DNA of 64,000 nucleotides from Oerskovia turbata. Its GTDB lineage: Bacteria > Actinomycetota > Actinomycetes > Actinomycetales > Cellulomonadaceae. The stretch spans positions 281,232 to 345,231 of the forward strand of contig NZ_JOFV01000006.1 in assembly GCF_000718325.1 (NCBI RefSeq), read 5' to 3'. Below, piece by piece: positions 17,290 to 26,123 of the stretch; the stretch's first letter is position 1, and every line of letters begins with the position of its first letter. Below the pieces are notes generated by a model, which was given only the letters and a program-made list of their open reading frames with translations, ran no database searches and had not been told where the DNA came from. The position numbers and the translations under genes are program-made.

Positions 17290-18849
17290 TCAGGCCGCGC
17301 GGGAGCCTTCTACCACATCGGTCCTCGACACCTTGGCCTGACCTCGGGTGACCGCCGCGGCGATCTTCTCGCGCAGGTCCCCACCTGTCACACGCATCGT
17401 CTCGCGCACTGCCGCGAGGACTCTACGACCTCGCTCATCGAGCTCGAGGAGCGCAGCGTCTCGCTCAACTTGCGCAGAGAGCGCCTGGGCCACGACACCC
17501 GTGTTGACCCCGTTGCCCAACTGCTTCCATGTCGCGCCCTTGAACGACGCCGGAAGCCCCTGAAGCAGGGTGCCTTCCTCGATCGTCAGTCGGCGCTCGA
17601 GCGGGCCAATGATCGGTGTCTGCGAGATCGCCACCAGGGCTGGCAGGTGGGTCATCTGCTTGACGCGCAGGCCCGAAGGACGCATCGAGATCACGCAGTC
17701 ACGGATCGAGCCCGAGTCCTGAGCCTGCCACTCCATCTTCTGGCGCGACTCCGGGAACTGTCGCGTCGTGCCTAGCCAGTTGGGCGTCCACCGCGACTCG
17801 TCCGCGCCCTTCTCGTCCGCGCCCTTCTCGGTCGAGGCCAAGAAGGCGTCGTAGGAGCGCAGTCGGTCGTAAAGCTCGTAGTTCTTCCTGAGATGGCTGA
17901 CCTTCCACGCCATCCCCGCGGCGCCCTCGAGCGCGGCCCGACGTTCGTTCTCATCCGTGGTCCAGACGTTCGCCCAGATCGGGAAGCCCGGGATCTCCTT
18001 CGCGGGGAGACCGGCACGGTCGGCCTCATGTGCGAGCATCGCACGCATTCGCTGGACGAGGCGCTCCCAGTGATCGATCCACCGCCACTCGTCCACGCTG
18101 ACAGATGAGCCACCGACATTCTTCTCGTCAAGCGGCAGGTCGGCCATCAGGTTCCAAGGGCGCTGCATCTTCAGGTGGTCCAGCGCGATCGGCTTTACGG
18201 TCTCGTCGGTGTCCTGAACAGGATCGGGGAGGACGATCCTGCCCCTCGCGAGAGCCTCTTCGGCCTCCGGGGTCGGCCGCAGAGGAGCGACACGCGTCGC
18301 CGCTATGAACACACGATCACGTGTCTGAGGGTGCCCCCCGAACTCCGGCGCAACCTTGACCGGAGACAGTACCGATGCCGTGTGGCTCACACGATATCCA
18401 GCCTTCCGAAGGCGCTCGATGATCACGTCCCACTCGTGCACGTGACGCGGTCCGGCGAGGTTGCGAACGTTCTCGAGCAGCACCACAGCGGGCTTGCGGT
18501 CGTTGACGATCCGCATGATGTCGAAGAACAGCGTGCCCCGGATCTCGTCCATGCCCTTCTGAGCACCAGACTTCGAGAACGGCTGGCACGGGAAACCAGC
18601 CACGAGCACGTCATGCTCGGGCACGTTGACCTCTAGCTCGGTCTGAGTGTCGAGCGTGATGTCGCCCTTGTCGTTCGATCCGAGGGGGCGCATACCCCAG
18701 TTGGCCTCGTAGACGTCCTGGGCAGCCTTGTCGATCTCGACCGCATAGACGCACTCTCCGCCCATCGAGTCGAGGACGGCGTGGAAGCCACCGATGCCGG
18801 CGAAGAGATCGATGTACCTGAAGGCCGCAGTCTCAGTCTGGTGGCTCAC
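17290..18849 (-). CDS. C5-cytosine DNA methyltransferase
   Basis: A 519-residue Dcm/M.HhaI-type methylase. Motif I is DLFAGIGGF (residues 14-22), motif IV GFPCQPFSKSG with catalytic Cys88, motif VI ENV (126-128), motif VIII QTRDR (175-179) and motif X LGNGVNTGV near the C terminus. The target-recognition region, about residues 185-440, is unusually long. It would protect the host by methylating the site cut by the partner nuclease. GTG at 18849 is preferred because GGAG lies just upstream; a GTG eleven codons earlier (18882) is an alternative. First gene of the leftward restriction operon, divergent from the nuclease at 18937. Confidence 0.92.
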   Translation of the reverse strand: MSHQTETAAFRYIDLFAGIGGFHAVLDSMGGECVYAVEIDKAAQDVYEANWGMRPLGSNDKGDITLDTQTELEVNVPEHDVLVAGFPCQPFSKSGAQKGMDEIRGTLFFDIMRIVNDRKPAVVLLENVRNLAGPRHVHEWDVIIERLRKAGYRVSHTASVLSPVKVAPEFGGHPQTRDRVFIAATRVAPLRPTPEAEEALARGRIVLPDPVQDTDETVKPIALDHLKMQRPWNLMADLPLDEKNVGGSSVSVDEWRWIDHWERLVQRMRAMLAHEADRAGLPAKEIPGFPIWANVWTTDENERRAALEGAAGMAWKVSHLRKNYELYDRLRSYDAFLASTEKGADEKGADESRWTPNWLGTTRQFPESRQKMEWQAQDSGSIRDCVISMRPSGLRVKQMTHLPALVAISQTPIIGPLERRLTIEEGTLLQGLPASFKGATWKQLGNGVNTGVVAQALSAQVERDAALLELDERGRRVLAAVRETMRVTGGDLREKIAAAVTRGQAKVSRTDVVEGSRAA

Positions 18850-18936
18850 GGATACTCCATCTGCCGAGTCGGGGTCGAACACGTGTTCTAGCTAACCGCA
18901 TCCTGCGCGCGAGCGCAAGTACCCCTGTCGGATGTT

Positions 18937-20412
18937 GTGAGCGAAGCCCCAGTGTTCCACGAACTTGGCATCTCCCCGCTGTGCCAGGCTGTGCACGTGA
19001 CCGACACCACGTTCAACCCTGCGACATCGATTCCTGAGGCGAGTGCACGCATGTTCGCCCTCACCACGTCCCAGGACTCCGGGACGCGTGGGCCAAAGCG
19101 CTCACTGGTGGCGCTTGCACAGAGCATTGGTCTCGACGTGGATCTCAGTGCGGTCAACGCGACGCTCGGTGGTCAGATCGCCGCAGCCTTGTCGGTCGAC
19201 TGGGTTGCCGAGCACGACTACATCGGACTCCAGGTGACGCTCGCCGGCATGAACACCCTGCTTCGTGCAGCGTCGTACAGCCTCGCCGCCCTGTCGCGCT
19301 CATCGAACGTCGGGTCGAAGACGACCGCCCAGCAGGTCATGAAGGCGTTCCCCGGTTTCAGACCGGCGGAGAGCAAGCAACAGGCAGTCGATCGCATCTG
19401 CGACATCGCGGGAGTGCCGCACGACCTGCTCGGCCCTGGAGGCAAGGAGCACACGTGGACGCTGAAGGACCTCGCGAGGCGCCACGCACCGCACCTGCTC
19501 GACCAGAGGAGGACCAAGCACGACCTGGCGGCGGCGCTGTGCAACGAGTTTGGTGTCCCATGGCTCGACTCGGCTGGCTCGACAGGCGCAAGCATCACGC
19601 TGGAGGGGCTCAACCTCATCCTTGCTGGTGCCGAGAGGCATGCCCACGTCTCGTCTGCCGCTTGGGCGACCGCGGCTGACGAGGGGACCGCCCTGGTGGA
19701 CGCACTTCAGCGTGGACTGCCAGACCACTGGGACGGGCGGGCATGCGTCGAGTGGATGCGCGAGAGCGGCTCGACGCAATGGCGCCAGATGGAGTGGGCC
19801 GGGTTCTACTTCGAGGAGAAGGTCCGCGAGATTCTCAACGAGCTCCGTCCGACACCACCTGTCGGCGGACCCAAGGTCAGGTTCGGAAACACGATCTTTG
19901 ACTACGCCTCGCCGACGCGCGTCTGGGACGCAAAAGCCCACACCGCGATGACGGCGACCCACCCGTCTGACGGGCAGCCACCGAAGCGGAGCAACGGTGC
20001 GATGTGGCTGAACGACTCGCGCGCCGTGAAGGAGTGCGTCGCCGAGCAAGGACTCGGCTTCCTGGTGGTCGACGGGCTCGCGGGTCTTGATGCTTCCGGC
20101 GGATTCCGCGAGTGGCACAAGGCCTACGGGGAGTCAGACGGACGCCCGCTGAGCGGCTACGTCGCCAGCACGGGTACATCTCGTCCGCGGAAAGCCGTGT
20201 GGAAGCCTCTGATGCTTCGAGCGATCTGGATCGAGGACCTGCCTGCCCTCGATGCCGGGATCGCCGCCGGTTGGATAGTGCAGAAGGAACAGCCCGACTG
20301 GGGAAGCGGAGACGCACGGCGTCGACGCAACGACAAGTTCCAGGGCAAGCCCTCCTTGGCAGCACCGTGGCACGTGGCTTCCCATGTCTGGCCGAACCAG
20401 ACCTTCAAGTAG
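18937..20412 (+). CDS. Probable restriction endonuclease, PD-(D/E)XK-like
   Basis: A 491-residue protein divergent from the methylase. The C-terminal 200 residues hold a likely nuclease core: an acidic helix FYFEEKVREI, then FDYASP and VWDAKAH, a D-x(n)-D-A-K arrangement typical of this fold. The N-terminal half appears to contain two copies of a helical unit (VTLAGMNTLLRAA near residue 100 and ITLEGLNLILAGA near 225), perhaps DNA-reading modules. No database family came to mind; the role as partner nuclease is inferred from context and the D-x-K motif. The start is uncertain: GTG at 18937 or GTG at 18997, neither with a clear ribosome site. Confidence 0.65.
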   Translation: MSEAPVFHELGISPLCQAVHVTDTTFNPATSIPEASARMFALTTSQDSGTRGPKRSLVALAQSIGLDVDLSAVNATLGGQIAAALSVDWVAEHDYIGLQVTLAGMNTLLRAASYSLAALSRSSNVGSKTTAQQVMKAFPGFRPAESKQQAVDRICDIAGVPHDLLGPGGKEHTWTLKDLARRHAPHLLDQRRTKHDLAAALCNEFGVPWLDSAGSTGASITLEGLNLILAGAERHAHVSSAAWATAADEGTALVDALQRGLPDHWDGRACVEWMRESGSTQWRQMEWAGFYFEEKVREILNELRPTPPVGGPKVRFGNTIFDYASPTRVWDAKAHTAMTATHPSDGQPPKRSNGAMWLNDSRAVKECVAEQGLGFLVVDGLAGLDASGGFREWHKAYGESDGRPLSGYVASTGTSRPRKAVWKPLMLRAIWIEDLPALDAGIAAGWIVQKEQPDWGSGDARRRRNDKFQGKPSLAAPWHVASHVWPNQTFK

Positions 20413-20450
20413 GCGCGGCTCGCGCCGACCTGACTGTCCCTTTCGCGCGC

Positions 20451-21293
20451 CTACCCCCACTCCTGCGGCGCGAACTGCGACAGCGTCAGCTCCGCTCCCT
20501 GCGGGTCGCGCACCACGGCCTCGCGCACCCATTCGTTCTCCGACGTCGACAGCACGACCCCACCGGCCCGCTCGGCCGCGGTCGCGCTCTCGTCGCGGTC
20601 CGCGACGGCGAACGCCACGTCCCAGCGCGCGGGCTGCCCCGCCACGCGCGCGACGCCCGCGGCGACGTCGGCGAACCGCGGGGGCGCGAACTCCTGCCGC
20701 TCGTGGATGCCGGGATCGACGGTCCGCGTGAGGTGGTCGCCGTAGCCGGGGACGCGGAACATCCCGGCGCCGAGCTCGGGGTCGAGCACCCAGCCGAGCA
20801 GCGGTCCGTAGAAGTCGAGTGCCCGGTCCGGATCAGGCGTGAGGAGGTTGCTGAAGTTCCAGGTCCCGGGCTCGTTGACCCGTTGGGCGCCGAGGCGCGT
20901 GCCGGCCTGCCACAGGCGGAACCGTGCGCCCTGCGGGTCCTGGACCGAGGCCATGCGTCCGGGTGGGCCGACGATCTCAGGACCGGAGAGCAGCACGCCG
21001 CCGTCGGCCGCGACCGCCCCGGCCGTCACAACGATGTCGTCGACCGCGACGTAGGTGATCCACTCGGGCGTCGCGTCGCCCCCGTCGGACGGGGAGGCGA
21101 TCGCCGCGACGTCCTGCCCGTCGAGCGAGGCGACGACGTAGCGCCCGGGTGCGTCGGGCGGCATCTTGTCGGTGAACGTCCACCCGAACAGGGCGCCGTA
21201 GAACGCGGTGGCGGCGTCGACGTCGGGCTGCTCGGTGTCCACCCAGCACGGCACCCCGTGCGGGTACGTGCGTGGCGGTGTCGGTGTGCTCAT
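20451..21293 (-). CDS. VOC-family (glyoxalase/bleomycin-resistance-like) protein
   Basis: A 280-residue protein made of two tandem VOC domains, each starting with the usual pattern (GVPCWVDTEQPD..AFYGALFGW and GTWNFSNLLTPD..FYGPLLGW) and ending in a strand such as DPQGARFRLWQ or DPQGAELTLSQ. The paired betaalphabeta units make a metal- or ligand-binding cleft; substrates in this family include glyoxals, catechols and antibiotics. The ligand here is unknown. Its higher GC and the fact that it is a housekeeping-type gene suggest it separates the two defence cassettes. It is convergent with the endonuclease, with 38 bases between stops. Confidence 0.85.
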   Translation of the reverse strand: MSTPTPPRTYPHGVPCWVDTEQPDVDAATAFYGALFGWTFTDKMPPDAPGRYVVASLDGQDVAAIASPSDGGDATPEWITYVAVDDIVVTAGAVAADGGVLLSGPEIVGPPGRMASVQDPQGARFRLWQAGTRLGAQRVNEPGTWNFSNLLTPDPDRALDFYGPLLGWVLDPELGAGMFRVPGYGDHLTRTVDPGIHERQEFAPPRFADVAAGVARVAGQPARWDVAFAVADRDESATAAERAGGVVLSTSENEWVREAVVRDPQGAELTLSQFAPQEWG

Positions 21294-21378
21294 CGCTACC
21301 TTCCCGGTCCCGCCCGGCGCGGGGCCTCCCGCATCCCACCTTCCCAGCCGCCGCCGACACGGGCCTCCCGGAGGACGC

Positions 21379-23733
21379 CTACGACGCGTAGCGCGTGTAG
21401 GCCTCGCTGACCTCCTCGACCCAGACCTTCTCCTTCTGCGCGCGGTTGAGAGGCCAGGCCGGGACCCGGCCGTGGTGACGAGCGATCGCGTAGAAGCCCT
21501 CGCCCGGCTCGTTGCCCCCCTTGTAGATGCACAGAGCACTCAGCAGCGGCCCGCCGTCCTCGACCTCGCGCGTCGCGATCTGGCCGAGGAGGTGCGGGAA
21601 GGCGTGGTCGTGCGCTCGGATCTCGAGGCCTGTCCGGTCGACGAGGGCACCGGCCAGGTCGGAGTACGACGTCAGGGTCCGCCGGCGTGCCACCTCTCGC
21701 AGTTCGTCCAGGCCTGCTCGCACCAGCTCTTCCCAGGTGTCGAGGGAGTAACCGTAGAACGTGCTCGCCTCGTCGGCCTCGGCGCCCGCACCAGGCTCAG
21801 CCGTGGTCTCGGCCTCGCCCTCGACCCCCCGGTGACGGGCGTATCCGAGCAGTGCGTCGATCGACGTGAAGACCTTGTAGCCCAGTTCCGTGAGGCGGGA
21901 GAGGTCGGCCATCTCGGCGTCCACCTCAAGGACCACGGACGAACCCATTCCAGGCTGGAGCCCGTCCGGCCAGAAGGCCTCCGCCACGGACAGAACATGG
22001 CCGGTGGCCGGGTCGGCGATCTCGGCGTCTCGGAGAGGCGCGGCGAACCCGAGCTCCTGGAACTCCGCGGTGAGGTCGTCGATCTCACCGGAGCGCTCAT
22101 CCATCTCGAGGTCAACGGGCGGCTCGGCACGACTCAGGTCAGCGGTCGGGTCGGCGGTACCGGCCAGGAACGAGTCGAGCAACCGGTTGGCGGCCTCCGC
22201 GAGCAGCGCCTTGCGGGCATCGAGGAAGTCGAGATAGCGCTCCGGCTTCCACAGCTCCGGGTCCATGGGGATCCACTGGGACTCCAGGGCACCGGGTTGC
22301 TTGGCAGCGACCTCGGGCAGGTACTCGAACGGAGCACGCTTACCGATCTCGAGGTTCGTCTTCTGGGTGAGGAAGGCGAAGTTCGCGACGGCGTTCACGT
22401 CCCCGCGCGTGTACCCGTGCTCGTAGAGATAGGCCTTGGGGAAGAGGTGGTGCACCTGGAGGGAGGACAGCCTGCCGAGCATCTCTCTCTTCAAGGGGTT
22501 CCCCGTCCCGAAGTCGCGAGCCTCGAGGACACGCGTCATCAGATAGAGCAGCGGGTAGAAGCGGGACCCGACTCCTGCTCCCTCGAAGTCGTGCGGGGCG
22601 ATCGTGAGGTTTCCACCTCGCCATCGCCGCAACGACTCGACGAGACCAGCCACTCCGTCTCGCTCGGCGATCTCGAACTCACGCGCCAGCACCGTCTCGA
22701 CGGAGCCGGTGAAGCGGCCCCAGAGCGCCTGCTGGACATACCAGTAGAGCGCCAGGTCCCTCTCCCGTGCGTCCGCGAAGCTGCCGCCCTGCAGGGCAAG
22801 GTGCCTGGTGACGACCGGGATCGCGTAGCGCCCCATCAGGACGCGGTCGTGATCAAGGCCCAAGCGCCCCTGGACCGCGTCGAGGAACGTTCCGACATGC
22901 TGGGTCGCCTGGTTCCGTGCCGCACGGAACTCCTCGCTCGACACCTGCGCGAGGAACGAGAACGCCGCTCTGCCTGTTGCGACGGCGTTGACGTTGCGCA
23001 GGAGCCAGTCGAGCGAGAACGCGTACCCTGCCTGCTCCCACACACTGAGCATGGCCCGGAGATCGCTGCGCGCCGACGGGTCGGCCGCCGAGATCCGAGC
23101 GAGGGCGAGGTCCCCCTTCGAGAGCTTGGTCCCGCCTGAGTTCACCTTGTTGAACAGGTCGACGACCATGTCGATGGACCAGGTCGAACCCGCGATCTTC
23201 TCCAGGTGGAACTCCTTGCCAAGGATGCCCTGGAGCTTCATGAGCCTCGTGAGTGCCTCGAGGAACTCGTCGTTCGGCAGAGCGGCCTGGAGCTGTGCGG
23301 TCGCCTTCTGGAGACCTCCGGTGGCGAAGAGCTCCGAGACATCCACCCACGTCGCCTCGTGTCGCATCTTGGCGGGCGCGTAGAACTCGAAGCTCTCGCT
23401 CCTCACGTTGAAGCGCAGGCCCGTGAACGCCTTCTCGTTCCCCTCGAAGAAGGCCGGGGGCCGACCACGCAGCACGCCGTAGAGCGATGTCATTCGCTGC
23501 TGGCCGTCGAGGAGCAGCTGGCGGACACCGCTCGCGGCGGGCTGGTCGCCTCGCACTGCCCCGGGATCGGTCTCCGCTTCCCAGACGAGCAAGGAACCGA
23601 CGGGATAGTCGAGGTACAACGAGCGCATGAGCCCACGGACCTGCTCTCGATTCCACACGTAGCCCCGCTGGAACTCCGGCAACAGCACGGAGCCGGCATC
23701 GATCTGGTCGAGGAGGGTCGAGAGCTTGGTCAC
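21379..23733 (-). CDS. DUF262/HNH (GmrSD-like) restriction protein
   Basis: A 784-residue protein. The N-terminal DUF262 domain shows PEFQRGYVWN (residues 19-28) and the ParB-like nucleotide-binding signature LLDGQQRMTSLYG (about 74-86). The HNH-type DUF1524 region has LQVHHLFPKAYL and NFAFLTQKTN around residues 420-450. This combination matches GmrSD type IV restriction enzymes, which hydrolyse a nucleotide and cut modified phage DNA. A C-terminal winged-helix-like domain (TSYSDLAGALVDRTG to GEGFYAIAR) is extra and may read DNA. GTG start, with AAGGA seven bases upstream. Single gene, 249 bases from its right neighbour. Confidence 0.85.
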   Translation of the reverse strand: MTKLSTLLDQIDAGSVLLPEFQRGYVWNREQVRGLMRSLYLDYPVGSLLVWEAETDPGAVRGDQPAASGVRQLLLDGQQRMTSLYGVLRGRPPAFFEGNEKAFTGLRFNVRSESFEFYAPAKMRHEATWVDVSELFATGGLQKATAQLQAALPNDEFLEALTRLMKLQGILGKEFHLEKIAGSTWSIDMVVDLFNKVNSGGTKLSKGDLALARISAADPSARSDLRAMLSVWEQAGYAFSLDWLLRNVNAVATGRAAFSFLAQVSSEEFRAARNQATQHVGTFLDAVQGRLGLDHDRVLMGRYAIPVVTRHLALQGGSFADARERDLALYWYVQQALWGRFTGSVETVLAREFEIAERDGVAGLVESLRRWRGGNLTIAPHDFEGAGVGSRFYPLLYLMTRVLEARDFGTGNPLKREMLGRLSSLQVHHLFPKAYLYEHGYTRGDVNAVANFAFLTQKTNLEIGKRAPFEYLPEVAAKQPGALESQWIPMDPELWKPERYLDFLDARKALLAEAANRLLDSFLAGTADPTADLSRAEPPVDLEMDERSGEIDDLTAEFQELGFAAPLRDAEIADPATGHVLSVAEAFWPDGLQPGMGSSVVLEVDAEMADLSRLTELGYKVFTSIDALLGYARHRGVEGEAETTAEPGAGAEADEASTFYGYSLDTWEELVRAGLDELREVARRRTLTSYSDLAGALVDRTGLEIRAHDHAFPHLLGQIATREVEDGGPLLSALCIYKGGNEPGEGFYAIARHHGRVPAWPLNRAQKEKVWVEEVSEAYTRYAS

Positions 23734-23982
23734 GGTTGGTTCCTTCGTCGTGGGACGGTCGTCCGTCGAGGCCCGGTGACCGGCCCTCGCCGAGCATCCT
23801 CATCGTTGCGACCCGTCCACGGCTGATCGGACCGCCTGGCTGGCACCAGCAATCTGCCACGAAACCAGCACGTGCACTAGGGCCGGCCGGGTGAATAGGC
23901 CGTCTTCCACCCCGCCCACCTCGCACGCACAGGTGGGCCGTCCGTGCCGCGCGGGCGGAGCAGGCACGCGGATCGAGCGCAC

Positions 23983-24534
23983 TCAGTCGCAGTAGTCGCA
24001 CGTCCCGGCCGCCGGCAGCTGCATCGAGCAGGACGGGCACATCGCCGCCTCCCTCTCAGGCGCACGCCGGGCCCCTGCTCCCCCACCGCCACCGAAGTTC
24101 GACATCTCCGTCCGCTCGTAGTCGTTGGCTCCCCGATAGACGTCGACGAACCCCCGGTTGAAGTACGCGGCAGCCGGTCGGCCGTCGTCGAACCCGACAC
24201 CGACGTACGACCGGCTCGCCGGCGCCCACACCACGTCGAAGTCGATGAGCGCTGCGATCTCGCGCATCCGCGCCCGGTTGGCGACCGGCAGGTTGAGGGC
24301 CTCGAACGCAGAGTCGAGAGAGACGAACAGGGTGCGCCCCCGCCCGTGGATCTCGTCGTCGCAGGCCGTACAGAGCTCCGCCTCGGCGCGATCGGTCTGC
24401 GTCGCCTCGACGAGCTTGTCCGCGGCGGTCCATGTCAGGTGGCTGCACCCGCGGAGGTGCAGCCTGCCGCCGCTCGCCGTCCGGTAGAGCGTCACCCGAG
24501 CCACCGGACCGTCGTCGCCGACGACGCCGCTCAC
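23983..24534 (-). CDS. Hypothetical zinc-ribbon protein
   Basis: A 183-residue protein with two cysteine clusters: HLRGCSH..LCTACDDE in the N-terminal third and CPSC..CDYC at the very C terminus, a classic zinc ribbon. The middle is alpha/beta and a glycine tract (GGGGG) leads to the ribbon. The GTG overlaps the VWA stop (GTGA), so it is co-translated with it. Its role is unknown; the zinc ribbon suggests a nucleic-acid or protein contact. Last gene of a probable three-gene operon with the HTH and VWA genes. Confidence 0.65.
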   Translation of the reverse strand: MSGVVGDDGPVARVTLYRTASGGRLHLRGCSHLTWTAADKLVEATQTDRAEAELCTACDDEIHGRGRTLFVSLDSAFEALNLPVANRARMREIAALIDFDVVWAPASRSYVGVGFDDGRPAAAYFNRGFVDVYRGANDYERTEMSNFGGGGGAGARRAPEREAAMCPSCSMQLPAAGTCDYCD

Positions 24535-25598
24535 AGCTGCCCCTCCTCCGCCTGTGCGGCCGTGAGGTAGCAGTACCAACCGGGGGTGCGGGCGCCGTCG
24601 GGCTGGAACGTGATCTTGTTGACGACCCCGTTGCGGTTCGTGATGGCCGACCAGACGAGCGGTCCTCGCGCCGCGTGCGCGAGGAACTGCTCGACGGCTT
24701 CTCGCGACGTGTCGGCGTTGAGGAACACGTCGCTACCCGCGACCTGGGCGTCGATGAGCCTGCGCCCGCCGTAGGTCTTGCGGTCACCGATGCTCGTGGC
24801 CGACGTGGTGTCGCGCCACTGCGTGAGCCACGCGACGAGCTCGCGCTCGGTGAGCCTGACGGTCGGCACGTCGGGTGGCCCAGCCGGACCCGTCACCACG
24901 GGCGCGCGTCGGGCAGAGTGTGCGCCCCCCGCGGGCTTCCCGTCGCCAGCCGCTCGGTCGCGCTCCTCGGTCGTGAACCCCGCGAACGTGTCGCGAGCCG
25001 CGGAGGGCGCAGCGCCGTCGGCGACCCCGGTGCGCAGGCGCGCCATGCTCGCCGACGCGGCCCCGTACGCGGCCCCTGCCGAGGCGCCCTCGTAGGTCAG
25101 CGACCGCTCGCGGGAGACACCGATCGACTCTCCGACCTCGATCGCGTCCTGGTTGGCCCCCATATAGAGGAAGGTCCACCCGAACACGGTCTCGCGCTCG
25201 GTCACGAGCGCCTTGATCGCGGCATGCGTGTACTCCTTCGAGGCGTTCTCGTGCCCGTCGGTCATGATGCCGACGATCACGGTCGCGGGCCGCTGGTCAT
25301 CGGGCATCTGCGCGAGGCGCACGCTCGTCGAGTGGACGAGGCGCGCGATCGAGTCGAGCAGTGCCGTGGTACCACGAGGCTGGAGGTCGAGCGACGGGAC
25401 GGAGGTGATGTCCCGGTCGGTGTAGAGCTCCTCGTACTCGCTGTCGAACTGGGCGAGCGTCACGGTGCAACGCCCCGTGACGCCGCGCTGCTCGAGCATG
25501 AACTCGTCGAAGCCCGCGATCGTCGCGGCCTTGATGGACTGCATGGAGCCCGACCGGTCAAGGAGCATCGACAGGTGGGTGGAGGTGGTGTCGGCCAT
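24531..25598 (-). CDS. von Willebrand factor A domain protein
   Basis: A 355-residue cytoplasmic protein. The VWA domain fills about residues 5-180, with the metal-ion (MIDAS) motif DRSGSM (14-19), the conserved Thr in RGTTALLDS and Asp in IMTDGHEN. A C-terminal domain of about 100 residues (LTERELVAWLTQW onward, with PGWYCYLT at the end) is unassigned. VWA proteins bind partners through a Mg ion. Here it is translationally coupled to a zinc-ribbon protein and preceded by an HTH protein, so it probably belongs to a regulated stress or phage-response module; that is inference. Confidence 0.8.
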   Translation of the reverse strand: MADTTSTHLSMLLDRSGSMQSIKAATIAGFDEFMLEQRGVTGRCTVTLAQFDSEYEELYTDRDITSVPSLDLQPRGTTALLDSIARLVHSTSVRLAQMPDDQRPATVIVGIMTDGHENASKEYTHAAIKALVTERETVFGWTFLYMGANQDAIEVGESIGVSRERSLTYEGASAGAAYGAASASMARLRTGVADGAAPSAARDTFAGFTTEERDRAAGDGKPAGGAHSARRAPVVTGPAGPPDVPTVRLTERELVAWLTQWRDTTSATSIGDRKTYGGRRLIDAQVAGSDVFLNADTSREAVEQFLAHAARGPLVWSAITNRNGVVNKITFQPDGARTPGWYCYLTAAQAEEGQL

Positions 25599-25642
25599 GG
25601 GGTGCTCCTCGGATCGGGCGGGTGGGTGGGTGGGCCAGGGGG

Positions 25643-26041
25643 TCAGGTGCGGCGGCGGAAGCGCAGCGGCGTGGTCGTGTCTGGTGCGGCGCTCACGTGC
25701 TTTCCCTGCTCGACGTCGTAGCGCGCCCTGGTCACTCCTTCCGCGCTCACGCGGTCGTCGGGCCCGCGGTACGAACCGAGCGCCGCCGTGCGGGCGACGC
25801 GTGGCGGCACGGTGTTCGGGGCGACTCCTGCGTCGGCCGCGACCGAACGCAGCGAGCGGCCTGCCAGAAGTGCCTGCGCCATGGCCTCGTCAAGTGCAGC
25901 GTCGAGCTGGACCCGGGCCGCGGCGAGCGCGGCGACGGCATCCTCGGGGGCGAGGGCATCCGCAGCGTCCAGCGCAGCGCGGGCCGAGGCGAGGCTCGGC
26001 AGGCCGTCCATGCGGCGCGGTGCGTTCTTGTCGGTGGCCAT
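25643..26041 (-). CDS. Small HTH-type DNA-binding protein
   Basis: A 132-residue protein with a short acidic helical N-terminal half and a plausible helix-turn-helix at RSLRSVAADAGVAPNTV (about residues 70-86). A basic tail (RFRRRT) follows. It lies 44 bases ahead of the VWA gene and behind a run of inverted repeats (26054-26100), so it may regulate its own operon. No ribosome site is obvious, so the ATG at 26041 is tentative. Confidence 0.55.
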   Translation of the reverse strand: MATDKNAPRRMDGLPSLASARAALDAADALAPEDAVAALAAARVQLDAALDEAMAQALLAGRSLRSVAADAGVAPNTVPPRVARTAALGSYRGPDDRVSAEGVTRARYDVEQGKHVSAAPDTTTPLRFRRRT

Positions 26042-26053
26042 ACGACGAAGGTA

Positions 26054-26100
26054 GTGCATCAACTGCACGCGTGCAATAGATGCACACGTGCAACTTGTGC
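26054..26100 (-). promoter_or_regulatory. Repeated TTGCACGYGTGCA operators
   Basis: TGCACGCGTGCAA (26064-26076) and TGCACACGTGCAA (26081-26093) are two near-identical dyads 17 bases apart, flanked by half-sites GTGCATCAA (26054) and TTGTGCAC (26095). They sit 13-60 bases upstream of the HTH gene, ideal for autoregulation. Confidence 0.65.
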
Positions 26101-26123
26101 ACGACGGACGGACGAACGTCCCC

